Positions 8,033-15,458 of a stretch of 64,000 bases of DNA are shown piece by piece (positions within the stretch are counted from its first letter, which is position 1; every line of letters starts with the position of its first letter). Under the pieces are notes generated by a model. That model made no database searches. It had not been told where the DNA came from and worked only from the letters and a program-made list of their open reading frames with translations. Source of the DNA: Friedmanniella luteola (GTDB lineage Bacteria > Actinomycetota > Actinomycetes > Propionibacteriales > Propionibacteriaceae). The stretch spans positions 4,154,001-4,218,000 of the forward strand of contig NZ_LT629749.1 in the NCBI RefSeq assembly GCF_900105065.1, written 5' to 3'. The position numbers and the translations under genes are program-made.

Positions 8033-9520
8033 TCAGAGCTTGTCGAACCACGGCTCCAGGCGCTGGTAGGCCTCCATGAAGAGGGCGTACTCCCCCGCGT
8101 AGCGGTCGTGGCGGGCCCCGTCGGGCGTCTGCGAGGTGAGCTCCTCGGAGAACCGGCCGGCGACCTCGAAGTCGTCGAAGATGCCGACGCCCACCCCCCC
8201 GACGATCGCCGCACCCACCGCCGTCGCCTCGTCGACCAGGTTCCGCCGGGTCACGGGTACGCCCCAGACGTCGGCGAACACCTGCAGCAGCAGCTGCGCG
8301 TTGGCGGCCCCGCCGATGGCGTCGACGGCCGTGATCGGGGTCCCGTTCTCGACGAACGCCAGCAGCCCGGTGTAGAGGTTGAAGGCCACCCCCTCGAGCA
8401 CGGCGCGCGTCAGGTGGGCCGGACCGTGGTGGCGGCCGAGACCGGCGAAGACCGCCCGCGCCGCCGGGTTCCAGTAGGGCGAGCGCTCCCCCAGCAGGTG
8501 CGGCAGGAAGTAGAGCCCGTCCTCGCTGGCCTGCACGTCGGCGGCCTCGGCGAGCAGCCGCCCGTACCGGTCGTCCTGGCCCGGGGCGAGGGTGTCGATC
8601 ACCCACTCCAGCGAGGCACCGCCGGCCTGCATGGTGGCGGTGGGCACGTAGCGGCCGGGGAGCACGTGGTTGAACGTCATGCTGCGCATCTGCGGGTCGT
8701 GCAGGGGCGCGTCCGCCGCCACGGACACCCAGGAGGAGGAGCCGAGGTAGGCGTAGGCCCCGGACTCCGGCCCCAGGATGCCGGCGCCGAGGGCGCCCAT
8801 CGGGCCGTCCCCGCCCCCCATCACCACGGGCGTGCCGGCGGCCAGGCCGGTCGCGGTGGCCGCCTCGGCACTCACCCGGCCGACGACCGCCGTCGAGGCG
8901 ACGATGTCCGGGAACAGCGACCCGGGCAGCGAGGACGCGTCCAGCAGCTCGTCGGACCAGCGCCCGGCCGCCTGGTCGTAGGCGTTGGTGCTGGAGGCGT
9001 CGGACGGGTCGGTGGCCAGCACCCCGGTGAGCCGGAAGGCCACGTAGTCCTTCGCCAGCACGACCTTCTCGGCGCGGGCGAAGGCGTCCGGTTCATGATC
9101 ACGGACCCACATGATCTTGGACAGCGAGTACGTCGGGTTGAGCCGGTGGCCGGTGATCGCGTAGCCGCGCTCCATCCCCACCTTCTCCACCAGGGTGGCG
9201 GTCTGGGCGACCGAGCGCGTGTCGGCCCAGATGATGGCGGGCCGGACGGGGACCCCGGCGCCGTCCAGCAGGACCGCGCCCATCATCTGGCCCGAGAAGG
9301 AGACGACCTCGACGTCGGCCGGCGCGACGGCGGCCTGCGCCAGCAGGTCCCGGGTGGCCCGGCAGACGGCGTCCCACCAGTCCCCGGCGTCCTGCTCGGC
9401 CTTGCCGCGCGGGCCGAAGTCGGTGCCGTAGGTGGAGGTGACGGCGGCGACGACCCGGCCCGCGTCGCTGACCAGGGTCGCCTTGTCGCCGGTGGTGCCC
9501 AGGTCGTGCGAGATGATCAT
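8033..9520 (-). CDS. xylB: xylulokinase-like FGGY carbohydrate kinase
   Basis: 495-residue ATP-dependent sugar kinase. The N-terminal FGGY domain starts SHDLGTTGDKATL (phosphate loop), with VSFSGQMMG and IIWADTRS; the C-terminal domain contains YLGSSSWVS, GGASLEW, EGVAFNL and GGAANAQLLLQVFADV (adenine-binding region). Closest in pattern to XylB, phosphorylating a ketopentose or similar ketose; the exact substrate cannot be told. The ATG overlaps the stop of the cupin isomerase by ATGA, so it is translationally coupled within operon A. A normal C-terminus (EPWFDKL) shows that the deletion behind it did not damage the kinase. Confidence 0.88.
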   Translation of the reverse strand: MIISHDLGTTGDKATLVSDAGRVVAAVTSTYGTDFGPRGKAEQDAGDWWDAVCRATRDLLAQAAVAPADVEVVSFSGQMMGAVLLDGAGVPVRPAIIWADTRSVAQTATLVEKVGMERGYAITGHRLNPTYSLSKIMWVRDHEPDAFARAEKVVLAKDYVAFRLTGVLATDPSDASSTNAYDQAAGRWSDELLDASSLPGSLFPDIVASTAVVGRVSAEAATATGLAAGTPVVMGGGDGPMGALGAGILGPESGAYAYLGSSSWVSVAADAPLHDPQMRSMTFNHVLPGRYVPTATMQAGGASLEWVIDTLAPGQDDRYGRLLAEAADVQASEDGLYFLPHLLGERSPYWNPAARAVFAGLGRHHGPAHLTRAVLEGVAFNLYTGLLAFVENGTPITAVDAIGGAANAQLLLQVFADVWGVPVTRRNLVDEATAVGAAIVGGVGVGIFDDFEVAGRFSEELTSQTPDGARHDRYAGEYALFMEAYQRLEPWFDKL

Positions 9521-10134
9521 GGTCGCGGGAGCAGCTGGTAGCCGCGGTGGTCGGGGTTCTCGCGCACCCGGTAGCCCCCGCCGTCCACCTCGACCAGCGA
9601 GCGCATCCCGCCGGCCCGCTCGATGATCGCGTAGTCCTGGCCGGCGTCGGCGGCGTAGGTGAACAAGGTGGCGAAGCGCTCGTCGCCGACGTTGACGCTG
9701 CGGTGCACCCAGTGGCCGGGCACGTAGACGGCCTTGCCCGGGGTGACCTCGATGACGTGGCTCTGACCGTCGAGGGTGTCCAGGACCATCACGCCGCGAC
9801 CACTCAGCCCGACGTAGAGCTCGGAGCGGTCGGAGACGGCGTGCAGGTGGCCGCGGGTCATCGCGTACTCCTGGCCGACGGTGCCGGGCTCGAGGACGCT
9901 GATGCCGGTGATCAGCCCACCCGGGCCGTCCTCGGTCTGCGTGGTCTCCACCCAGTACACGGGGCTGCCGTCGTCGGTCGAGAGGCGGTGGGCGTACGCG
10001 TCGGGGTCGCGGTAGAGACCCTCCAGGTCGGGCAGGAACTTCTCGTACCGGCCGTTGCTGCCCTCCAGCCGGCCCTCCTCGGGCCGCAGGGTCAAGGTCA
10101 CCGGCGGCACCGGCCGCACCTCGGGTTCGGTCAT
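9517..10134 (-). CDS. cupin-type glucose-6-phosphate isomerase
   Basis: 205-residue cupin enzyme of the PF06560 family interconverting glucose-6-phosphate and fructose-6-phosphate (or acting on a related sugar phosphate). Family motifs are very clear: PVYWVET, SVLEPGTVGQEYAMTRGHLHA (metal-binding His residues), YVGLSGRGVMVL, YVPGHWVHRSVNVGDE, FATLFTYAADAGQDYAII and NPDHRGY. The metal is bound by the two His of GHLHA, a Glu and the later His. Both ends overlap neighbours by four bases (ATGA). In a catabolic operon it may feed a pathway-specific ketose phosphate into glycolysis. Confidence 0.9.
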   Translation of the reverse strand: MTEPEVRPVPPVTLTLRPEEGRLEGSNGRYEKFLPDLEGLYRDPDAYAHRLSTDDGSPVYWVETTQTEDGPGGLITGISVLEPGTVGQEYAMTRGHLHAVSDRSELYVGLSGRGVMVLDTLDGQSHVIEVTPGKAVYVPGHWVHRSVNVGDERFATLFTYAADAGQDYAIIERAGGMRSLVEVDGGGYRVRENPDHRGYQLLPRP

Positions 10135-11138
10135 GTCTGCTCCTCCGTGCTCACGGTCGTCCCGGTCCCGCTGAGCCAGCGGGCGGGGTTGGTCTCCAGC
10201 AGGGCCGTCACCAGGGCCGGTGAGGCCGCGCGCTCCAGCCGCGGCAGCACGCGCTCCCCCAGGTGGGCCAGGCCCGGCATCCCGCCGTACCCGCGGTAGC
10301 GGGTGGCCCGGGCCACGTCCCCGCCCAGCAGCAGGCGCTCGGTCGCGCCCTGCTCGGCGGCGCGCAGCAGGCAGTCCAGCAGCAGGCTGTCCGGCCAGCG
10401 CTGGCTGCGGGCCCAGCCGTCGTAGCCGAGGTAGGCGCCGGCGGCGGCCAGCTCGGCGTGCAGGCCCGGGTCGGGGTTGCGGTCGACGTGGGCCAGGGCG
10501 ACGGCGGAGGCGGGCACGCCGAGCACCTCCAGCGTCGCCAGCACCTCGAACGTGGCGCTGCCGTGCTCCAGGTGAACCAGGACGGCCGCCCCGGTCCGCG
10601 CCCAGGTGGCGGCGACCGCGGCCAGCACCCGCTGCTCGAAGGCTCCGATGCTCCAGTAGCCGATCCCGGCCTTGACCACGGCCGCGCGCACCGGGCCGCC
10701 GTCCGGGCCGACCGCGCGAGGGCCCCGTCCAGGACCGTCGACGGCGGGCTGGCCGTCGGTGACGTCGGCGGTGAACCGCTCGGCCAGCTGGTCCTCGGTC
10801 AGCTCGAGCAGCCAGTGCCCGGCTCCGTAGTGGGGCTCGCGGTGGGCGCCGGTGGTGGCGACGACGTGCAGGCCGCTGGCCGCGGCGAGGCGGGCCAGCG
10901 CCTCGGGACGACGACCGAGCCCCGTCGGGGTGGCGTCGACGACCGCCGGGAAGCCGGAGGCGCGCAGCGAGACGGCCTCGACGAGGCTCCGGGGCTCGTC
11001 GTCCAGCGCGTCGCCGGGCAGCAGCGGGCTGACCTGGAAGAAGTGCTCGTGGTAGTTCGTCCTCCCCAGCGTCACCGCGGGGACGTCGCCCAGCACCGTG
11101 CTGACCGCCGGGTCCGGCGGGCCGGCCAGCGGGCTCAC
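10131..11138 (-). CDS. phosphotriesterase-family metal hydrolase (probable lactonase)
   Basis: 335-residue TIM-barrel amidohydrolase. Metal ligands are visible in family order: HEH (NYHEHFF), the carboxylated Lys in VVKAGIGYWS, His in VLVHLEHG, His in ALAHVDRNPD, and Asp in LLLGGDVAR. The C-terminus has the NPARWL signature. Members next to sugar dehydrogenases and aldolases are usually lactonases opening sugar-acid lactones; that role is inferred from context. The GTG start at 11138 overlaps the upstream stop as GTGA, and its own stop overlaps the isomerase start. Confidence 0.82.
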   Translation of the reverse strand: MSPLAGPPDPAVSTVLGDVPAVTLGRTNYHEHFFQVSPLLPGDALDDEPRSLVEAVSLRASGFPAVVDATPTGLGRRPEALARLAAASGLHVVATTGAHREPHYGAGHWLLELTEDQLAERFTADVTDGQPAVDGPGRGPRAVGPDGGPVRAAVVKAGIGYWSIGAFEQRVLAAVAATWARTGAAVLVHLEHGSATFEVLATLEVLGVPASAVALAHVDRNPDPGLHAELAAAGAYLGYDGWARSQRWPDSLLLDCLLRAAEQGATERLLLGGDVARATRYRGYGGMPGLAHLGERVLPRLERAASPALVTALLETNPARWLSGTGTTVSTEEQT

Positions 11139-12061
11139 CGGTGCTCGGACGCGATCCGGCCGAGCTCGTCGACGGTCGCCGGCGGCATCGGGATGTCGAA
11201 CACCTCGGCGACGGCCTGCGTCCAGCCGTGCACGAAGTAGAGCCAACCGTCCTCGACGTGCAGCCCGCGGGCGCCCTGCTGCGCCAGCGCCTGGTGCCAG
11301 AAGTCCAGCGGGCCGCGGTAGTTGAACTCCCAGACCACCCCGCGCTCGGGGAAGCGGACCGATCCCGAGACCGGGGAGCCGGGCCGGTCCTTGCCCATGC
11401 CGGTCGCGTTGACGACCAGGCTGGTCGGCGGCAGCTCCGCCACCAGGGCGTCGACGTCGTCGGCGTCGCGCGTGACGACGTAGCGGACAAGGTCCGCGGG
11501 CAGCCCGGCGCGCTGGTGGACGGCGCGGGCGTGGTCCAGCGGTTCCGGGGTGAGCGCGGTGCAGGTGATCCGCACCGGTCGGTCGGACCGGCCGCCGAGC
11601 TGGTGGCTGAGCGCGGTGCCGGCCCCGCCCGAGCCGAGGACGAGCGCCTCACCGCCGCCGGCGGCGAAGTGGTCGGGGGCCAGGAACTCCTCGAGGGCCA
11701 GCCGCGCGGTGACCGGGTCCTTGGCGCTGCCCACCAGCCGGTCGCCGCGCTTGGCGATGCACGAGATCTCCCCGAAGGTCTCGGCCAGCTCGTCGCAGTC
11801 GTCGAAGAGGTCGCGGGCGGCGGCGTGCACGGCCATCTTGTGGGTGGTGACCAGGGCGCCCCACTGCTCGGGGTCGTCACGGATGGCGGTGACGACGTCG
11901 CGGTAGACCTTCGGCGGGGCGTCCAGCGGCACGTCGTGCCCGACCAGCCGGCGGGTGGGGAGCCCGAGGGCGTCGGCCCACTCGGGGAACACGGTGCGGA
12001 TCGACGAACCGGCGGTGCTCACCCCGACGAAGCCCATGGAGGAGGCGGAGCCGCGGGTCAC
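11135..12061 (-). CDS. shikimate dehydrogenase-like NAD(P)-dependent oxidoreductase
   Basis: 308 residues. The N-terminal substrate domain contains FVGVSTAGSSI and GALVTTHKMAV (catalytic Lys region), followed by a Rossmann fold with LVLGSGGAGTALS and the LVVNATGMGKD motif of shikimate dehydrogenases. It lacks the usual context of aromatic biosynthesis: it sits in a sugar-acid operon between an aldolase and a lactonase, and ends with a long tail (LYFVHGWTQAVAEVFDIPM). A catabolic dehydrogenase acting on a polyhydroxy acid is more likely. Start GTG overlaps the aldolase stop (GTGA). Confidence 0.78.
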   Translation of the reverse strand: MTRGSASSMGFVGVSTAGSSIRTVFPEWADALGLPTRRLVGHDVPLDAPPKVYRDVVTAIRDDPEQWGALVTTHKMAVHAAARDLFDDCDELAETFGEISCIAKRGDRLVGSAKDPVTARLALEEFLAPDHFAAGGGEALVLGSGGAGTALSHQLGGRSDRPVRITCTALTPEPLDHARAVHQRAGLPADLVRYVVTRDADDVDALVAELPPTSLVVNATGMGKDRPGSPVSGSVRFPERGVVWEFNYRGPLDFWHQALAQQGARGLHVEDGWLYFVHGWTQAVAEVFDIPMPPATVDELGRIASEHR

Positions 12062-12750
12062 GCCTGCGCCCCCCGTGCCCGGCGGGCGGCGTCGCTGAAC
12101 TGCCGGGCGTTGGCGGTGATGGTCGCCCAGTCGCCGTCGGCCATGGCCGTCGCCGGGCAGAGCTCACCGCCGGCGCCGACGGCGACCGCCCCGGCCGCCA
12201 GCCACTCCGCGAGGTTGCCGGCGTTGACGCCACCGGTGGGCACGAAGTCGACCTGCGGGAACGGCCCGCGCAGCGCCTTGAGGTAGGCGGGCCCGCCGAG
12301 GGAGGCGGGGAACAGCTTGACCACGTGCACGCCGAGCCGGAGCGCGGTCATCACCTCGCTGGGGGTGAGGGCGCCGGAGAGCACGGTGACCCCGCTGCCG
12401 AGCATGGCGCCGGCGAGCTCGGCGTCCGTGCCCGGGCTGACCAGGAACTCCGCGCCCGCCTCGACAGCCTCGCGGGCCTGCCGGGGCTCCAGCACGGTGC
12501 CGGCCCCGAGGTGGACGGCGTCCCCGTGCCGGCGGCGGACCTCCCGGATCACGGCGGCAGCGTCGGGCGTGCTGTAGGTGATCTCGATGCCGGTGACGCC
12601 ACCAGCCACCAGCGCGTCGGTGGCCAGGATGCCCGCCTCGGCGGTCGGGGCGCGGAGGACGGCGACGACGGTGGCGGCGCGCAGACCGCGGAGGTCCTTC
12701 GACGAGCTCGAGACGGCGTCGTCGGCGGCGCGGTCGGTCGGGTCGGTCAT
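12058..12750 (-). CDS. bifunctional KDPG/KHG-type aldolase
   Basis: 230-residue class I aldolase splitting 2-keto-3-deoxy-6-phosphogluconate or a related 2-keto-3-deoxy acid phosphate into pyruvate and an aldehyde. Seen: VVAVLRAPTA, GIEITYSTPDA (catalytic Glu), GAGTVL, FLVSPGTD, VVKLFPAS (Schiff-base Lys) and FVPTGGVNAGN. The N-terminal 18 residues are an acidic Ser-rich extension. Both ends overlap neighbours by four bases. The only carbon-carbon-cleaving enzyme in operon A, so the pathway probably ends in pyruvate. Confidence 0.88.
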   Translation of the reverse strand: MTDPTDRAADDAVSSSSKDLRGLRAATVVAVLRAPTAEAGILATDALVAGGVTGIEITYSTPDAAAVIREVRRRHGDAVHLGAGTVLEPRQAREAVEAGAEFLVSPGTDAELAGAMLGSGVTVLSGALTPSEVMTALRLGVHVVKLFPASLGGPAYLKALRGPFPQVDFVPTGGVNAGNLAEWLAAGAVAVGAGGELCPATAMADGDWATITANARQFSDAARRARGAQA

Positions 12751-13721
12751 CGGCGGCCTCCGGGCAGCGGGACGAGGTGCGGCGGCTGGTCGCCCCGCAG
12801 GTGGGCGAGCACGGCGTCGACCGCGCCGCGGCCCATGCCGTCGACCGCCTGCACCGTCTGCGCCGCCGAGTGCGGGGTGAACAGCGTGCGGTCGAGCAGG
12901 TCGTCGGCGAGCAGCGGGTTGGCGTGGTCGCCGGACTCGCTGCCCAGCACGTCGGAGGCGTAGCAGCGCAGCCGTCCGGCGCGGAGCGCCCCCGCCAGGG
13001 CCGGTTCGTCGACGAGCGCGGCCCGCGCGGTGTTGACCAGGACGAGGTGGGGCCGGACGAGTCCGAGGAGGTGCTCGTCGACGACGACCTCCTCCCCCGG
13101 GGCGTGCAGCGAGATGACGTCCGAGCGGCCGGCCAGGGCGTCGAGCTCGACGCCCTCGATCCCGAGCCGTTGCAGCTCGGCCGGCGGCACCCAGGGGTCG
13201 AAGCCCAGCAGCGTGCTGCCGAACCCGCCGAGCCGGGCGGCGACGGCGCGGCCGATCCGCCCGAGGCCGACGATGCCGACCGTCAGCGTTCCGAGCTCGC
13301 GGGTGCGCTGGACGGCCCACCGGCCGGCGCGGACACCGCGGTCTCCCGGGGCCACGTCCCGGAGGGCGGCGAGCACGAGGGCCAGAGCGTGGTCGGCGAC
13401 GGCGCCGGTGTTGGCGCCCGGGGTGTTGGTGACGAGCACCCCGCGGGCAGCGGCGGCCTCGAGGTCGACGGCGTCCACGCCGACGCCGTAGCGGGCGACG
13501 AGGTGCAGGCCGGGGGCGGCGTCGAGGTGGGCCGCGCTGACCGGGCCGGTGCCCGCGATCCAGGCCGTGGCGTCGGCGAGCAGGGGCCGGAGCACGTCGA
13601 GCTCGTGGGTGGAGGGCCCGGTGACGATGCGGCAGCCGGCCGCCTCCAGCTCGCCCGCCAGATCGAGGTCGCCGGAGGAGAAGGACCGGCTGGTGACCAG
13701 CACGAGGGGCGACGACGGCAC
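12747..13721 (-). CDS. D-isomer-specific 2-hydroxyacid dehydrogenase
   Basis: 324-residue NAD-dependent dehydrogenase, first gene of operon A. Seen: VARYGVGVDAVDL, NTPGANTGAVADHAL, the Rossmann motif VGIVGLGRIGRAVA, LVNTARAALVD (catalytic Arg in ARA), and FTPHSAAQT with the catalytic His. It would interconvert a 2-hydroxy acid and a 2-keto acid. The GTG at 13721 lies six bases after a TACCTT -10 box, so the message is probably leaderless. Its stop overlaps the aldolase ATG. Confidence 0.88.
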   Translation of the reverse strand: MPSSPLVLVTSRSFSSGDLDLAGELEAAGCRIVTGPSTHELDVLRPLLADATAWIAGTGPVSAAHLDAAPGLHLVARYGVGVDAVDLEAAAARGVLVTNTPGANTGAVADHALALVLAALRDVAPGDRGVRAGRWAVQRTRELGTLTVGIVGLGRIGRAVAARLGGFGSTLLGFDPWVPPAELQRLGIEGVELDALAGRSDVISLHAPGEEVVVDEHLLGLVRPHLVLVNTARAALVDEPALAGALRAGRLRCYASDVLGSESGDHANPLLADDLLDRTLFTPHSAAQTVQAVDGMGRGAVDAVLAHLRGDQPPHLVPLPGGRR

Positions 13722-13727
13722 CCGTTG

Positions 13728-13766
13728 AAGGTAGTCCTGTACGTACAGGAGGTCAACCACTACACT
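13728..13766. promoter_or_regulatory. divergent leaderless promoters with a 16-bp palindromic GntR operator
   Basis: TCCTGTACGTACAGGA (13735-13750) is a perfect palindrome. On the minus strand it occupies the 17-base spacer of TTGACC (13756-13751) and TACCTT (13733-13728), which drives operon A with the GTG six bases downstream. On the plus strand TACACT (13761-13766) lies six bases before the GntR ATG at 13773, with the palindrome covering its -35 region. A repressor bound here would block both directions; the adjacent GntR is the obvious candidate. Confidence 0.8.
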
Positions 13767-13772
13767 GCCCGG

Positions 13773-14558
13773 ATGACCAGCGCGATCGACCGGACGTCGC
13801 CGCTGCCGTTCTACTACCAGCTGAAGCAGATCCTGCTCACCGAGATCCGCGAGCGCGACCTCGCGGCCGGCGACCGGCTGCCCGGCGACCACGAGCTCTG
13901 CGCCACCTTCGACGTCTCGCGGACCGTCGTGCGGCAGGCGCTGGCCGAGCTGGAGACCGAGGGCGTCATCGTCCGGGTCAAGGGCCGCGGCACCTTCGTC
14001 GCGCCCGAGAAGACGGCCGAGCGCCTGGTCCAGTCCCTCACCGGCCTCTACGAGGACGTCGCCGCCCGCGGCTCCCACCTGCGCAGCGAGGTGCGCCGCC
14101 AGGAGGTCGTGCCGGCCGACGAGCAGATCGCCGCCCAGCTGGAGATCCAGCCCGGCTCGCCGGTCGTGGTGGTCGAGCGGCTCCGCTTCGTCGACGACGA
14201 GCCCTGGGTGCTGGCCACCACCTACCTGCCCCACGACGTCGCCCCCGGCCTGGTGGACGACGACCTCACCGACCAGTCGCTCTACGCGCTGCTGGAGCGG
14301 CGCTACGACGTCCACCTCACCCACGGCCGCCGCGGGGTCGAGGCCGCCGTCGCCGGCGACGCGCTGGCCGCCGACCTGGCGATCAAGCCGGGCGACCCGG
14401 TGCTCGTGCTGCGCAGCACTTCCCACGCCGGCGACCGGCCGGTGGAGATGTTCGTCGCCTACCACCGCGGCGACCGCAGCCGCTTCGAGGTGACGCTCAG
14501 CCGCACCCGGCCGACCGACGCGCAGCTCGAGCCGCTGATGCGGGTCACCGCTCCCTGA
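13773..14558 (+). CDS. GntR-family (HutC subfamily) transcriptional regulator
   Basis: 261 residues: an N-terminal GntR winged helix (PFYYQLKQILLTEIRE, AGDRLPGDHELCATFDVSRTVVRQALAELETEG, VKGRGTFVA) followed by a UTRA ligand-binding domain (about 95-250, with VVVVERLRFVDDEPW and PVEMFVAYHRGDRSRF). It probably represses operons A and B and itself through TCCTGT-N4-ACAGG palindromes at 13735 and 19843, released by a sugar or sugar-phosphate ligand (inference). The transcript seems leaderless. Confidence 0.93.
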   Translation: MTSAIDRTSPLPFYYQLKQILLTEIRERDLAAGDRLPGDHELCATFDVSRTVVRQALAELETEGVIVRVKGRGTFVAPEKTAERLVQSLTGLYEDVAARGSHLRSEVRRQEVVPADEQIAAQLEIQPGSPVVVVERLRFVDDEPWVLATTYLPHDVAPGLVDDDLTDQSLYALLERRYDVHLTHGRRGVEAAVAGDALAADLAIKPGDPVLVLRSTSHAGDRPVEMFVAYHRGDRSRFEVTLSRTRPTDAQLEPLMRVTAP

Positions 14559-14562
14559 GGAC

Positions 14563-14586
14563 CGCTCCCTGAGCCTGGCGAAGGGC
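14563..14586. repeat. dispersed repeat copy (half of palindrome)
   Basis: GCTCCCTGAGCCTGGCGAAGGG just after the GntR stop resembles one arm of the full palindrome at 23358-23394, differing at one position (GG for GT). Likely a decayed copy of a dispersed intergenic repeat. Confidence 0.55.
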
Positions 14587-14672
14587 CCAGCCAACGCCGG
14601 ACGTCGACTGCGCGCTCCAGCAGGCCCCCGAGGCGGGTGAGATCTGCTGTGGCGCGCACTCGGCCGGGGGCG

Positions 14673-15317
14673 TCAGGCTCGCCCGCTCCCCTCCATCCAC
14701 GTGAGGACGTCGAGCACCCTCAGGACTGACACGTCCTCGGGCAGGGCCGCTCGGGCTCGGAGGTCGAGCAGCCGATGGTGAAGAGCGCCGCCATCGGCTC
14801 GCAGCGCAGCGTGCAGCGGGATCCACAGGTCGTCACCGCCACCCATCAGATGGTCCTTGATGACCGAGTCGAAGATCGGTATCAGGCGGGGACGCTTCCT
14901 CGCCATCAACTTGCTCGCCGTGGTCGGTCCGAGCTCGGGAAGCCCGCGCAGCGTCTTCCACAGCTCCCAGGCGCTCGGTAGACCGTCGCGATCGATCGAC
15001 CGGAGTTCGACGAGGTCGAGATCCCTCGGGATGGCCTGCAGGTGGCGGTTGATCACGTCGGCCTGAGGCCCGAGGATCTCGACGACCGCCCGTCCCTTCA
15101 CCTCGATCCCCAGCAGTGCGACGGATACCAGGTCGTCAGCGGTGAAGCGGTCGGCGTCCGCCTCCCGCCTCCCGTTCGGGTCGAAGGTGTCCCAGGCGCC
15201 GCCGGTGTACCCGGCGTTGTGACCGGACAGCGGAGCGTAGTAGCGGCGCAGGACCGTCGACGCTCGCTCCTCAGAGCCGGTGTCAAGAAGGGCAGGCAGG
15301 GTCAGGACGGCGGTCAT
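14673..15317 (-). CDS. DUF6308 family protein
   Basis: 214-residue protein of unknown function. The ATG at 15317 has AGGAAG upstream. Recognisable family features are RYYAPLSGHNAGYTGGAWDTFD near the N-terminus, FTADDLVSVALLGIEV, and KLMARKRPRLIPIFDSVIKD in the second half. The latter resembles the helix-hairpin-helix-like core of the DUF6308 family. It is a monocistronic minus-strand gene between the GntR gene and operon B, with strong hairpins upstream; no link to sugar use is evident. Confidence 0.7.
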   Translation of the reverse strand: MTAVLTLPALLDTGSEERASTVLRRYYAPLSGHNAGYTGGAWDTFDPNGRREADADRFTADDLVSVALLGIEVKGRAVVEILGPQADVINRHLQAIPRDLDLVELRSIDRDGLPSAWELWKTLRGLPELGPTTASKLMARKRPRLIPIFDSVIKDHLMGGGDDLWIPLHAALRADGGALHHRLLDLRARAALPEDVSVLRVLDVLTWMEGSGRA

Positions 15318-15400
15318 GATCTTCCTTGTCGCTGGAGGTCCGGCCGACGCTAGCCTCCCAGGACCACCGCGTGCTGGAACTCCTGCACCCGCCGCCGAAC

Positions 15401-15440
15401 GTGCAGCGATCTGCCGCGTACTCGCGGCACATCGCTGCAC
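15401..15440. terminator. long inverted repeat after operon B
   Basis: GTGCAGCGAT (15401-15410) and GCCGCG (15413-15418) pair with CGCGGC (15423-15428) and ATCGCTGCAC (15431-15440), giving a 10+6 bp stem with one 2x2 internal loop. It begins 19 bases past the stop of the isomerase gene on the minus strand, so it is most likely the operon terminator, although it also lies before the DUF6308 gene and could control it. Confidence 0.6.
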
Positions 15441-15458
15441 ACTCCCGACGAGGAACCC

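Noticed and set aside
8018-9541. 507-codon plus frame opposite xylulokinase
   Set aside because: Antisense shadow with no domain pattern.
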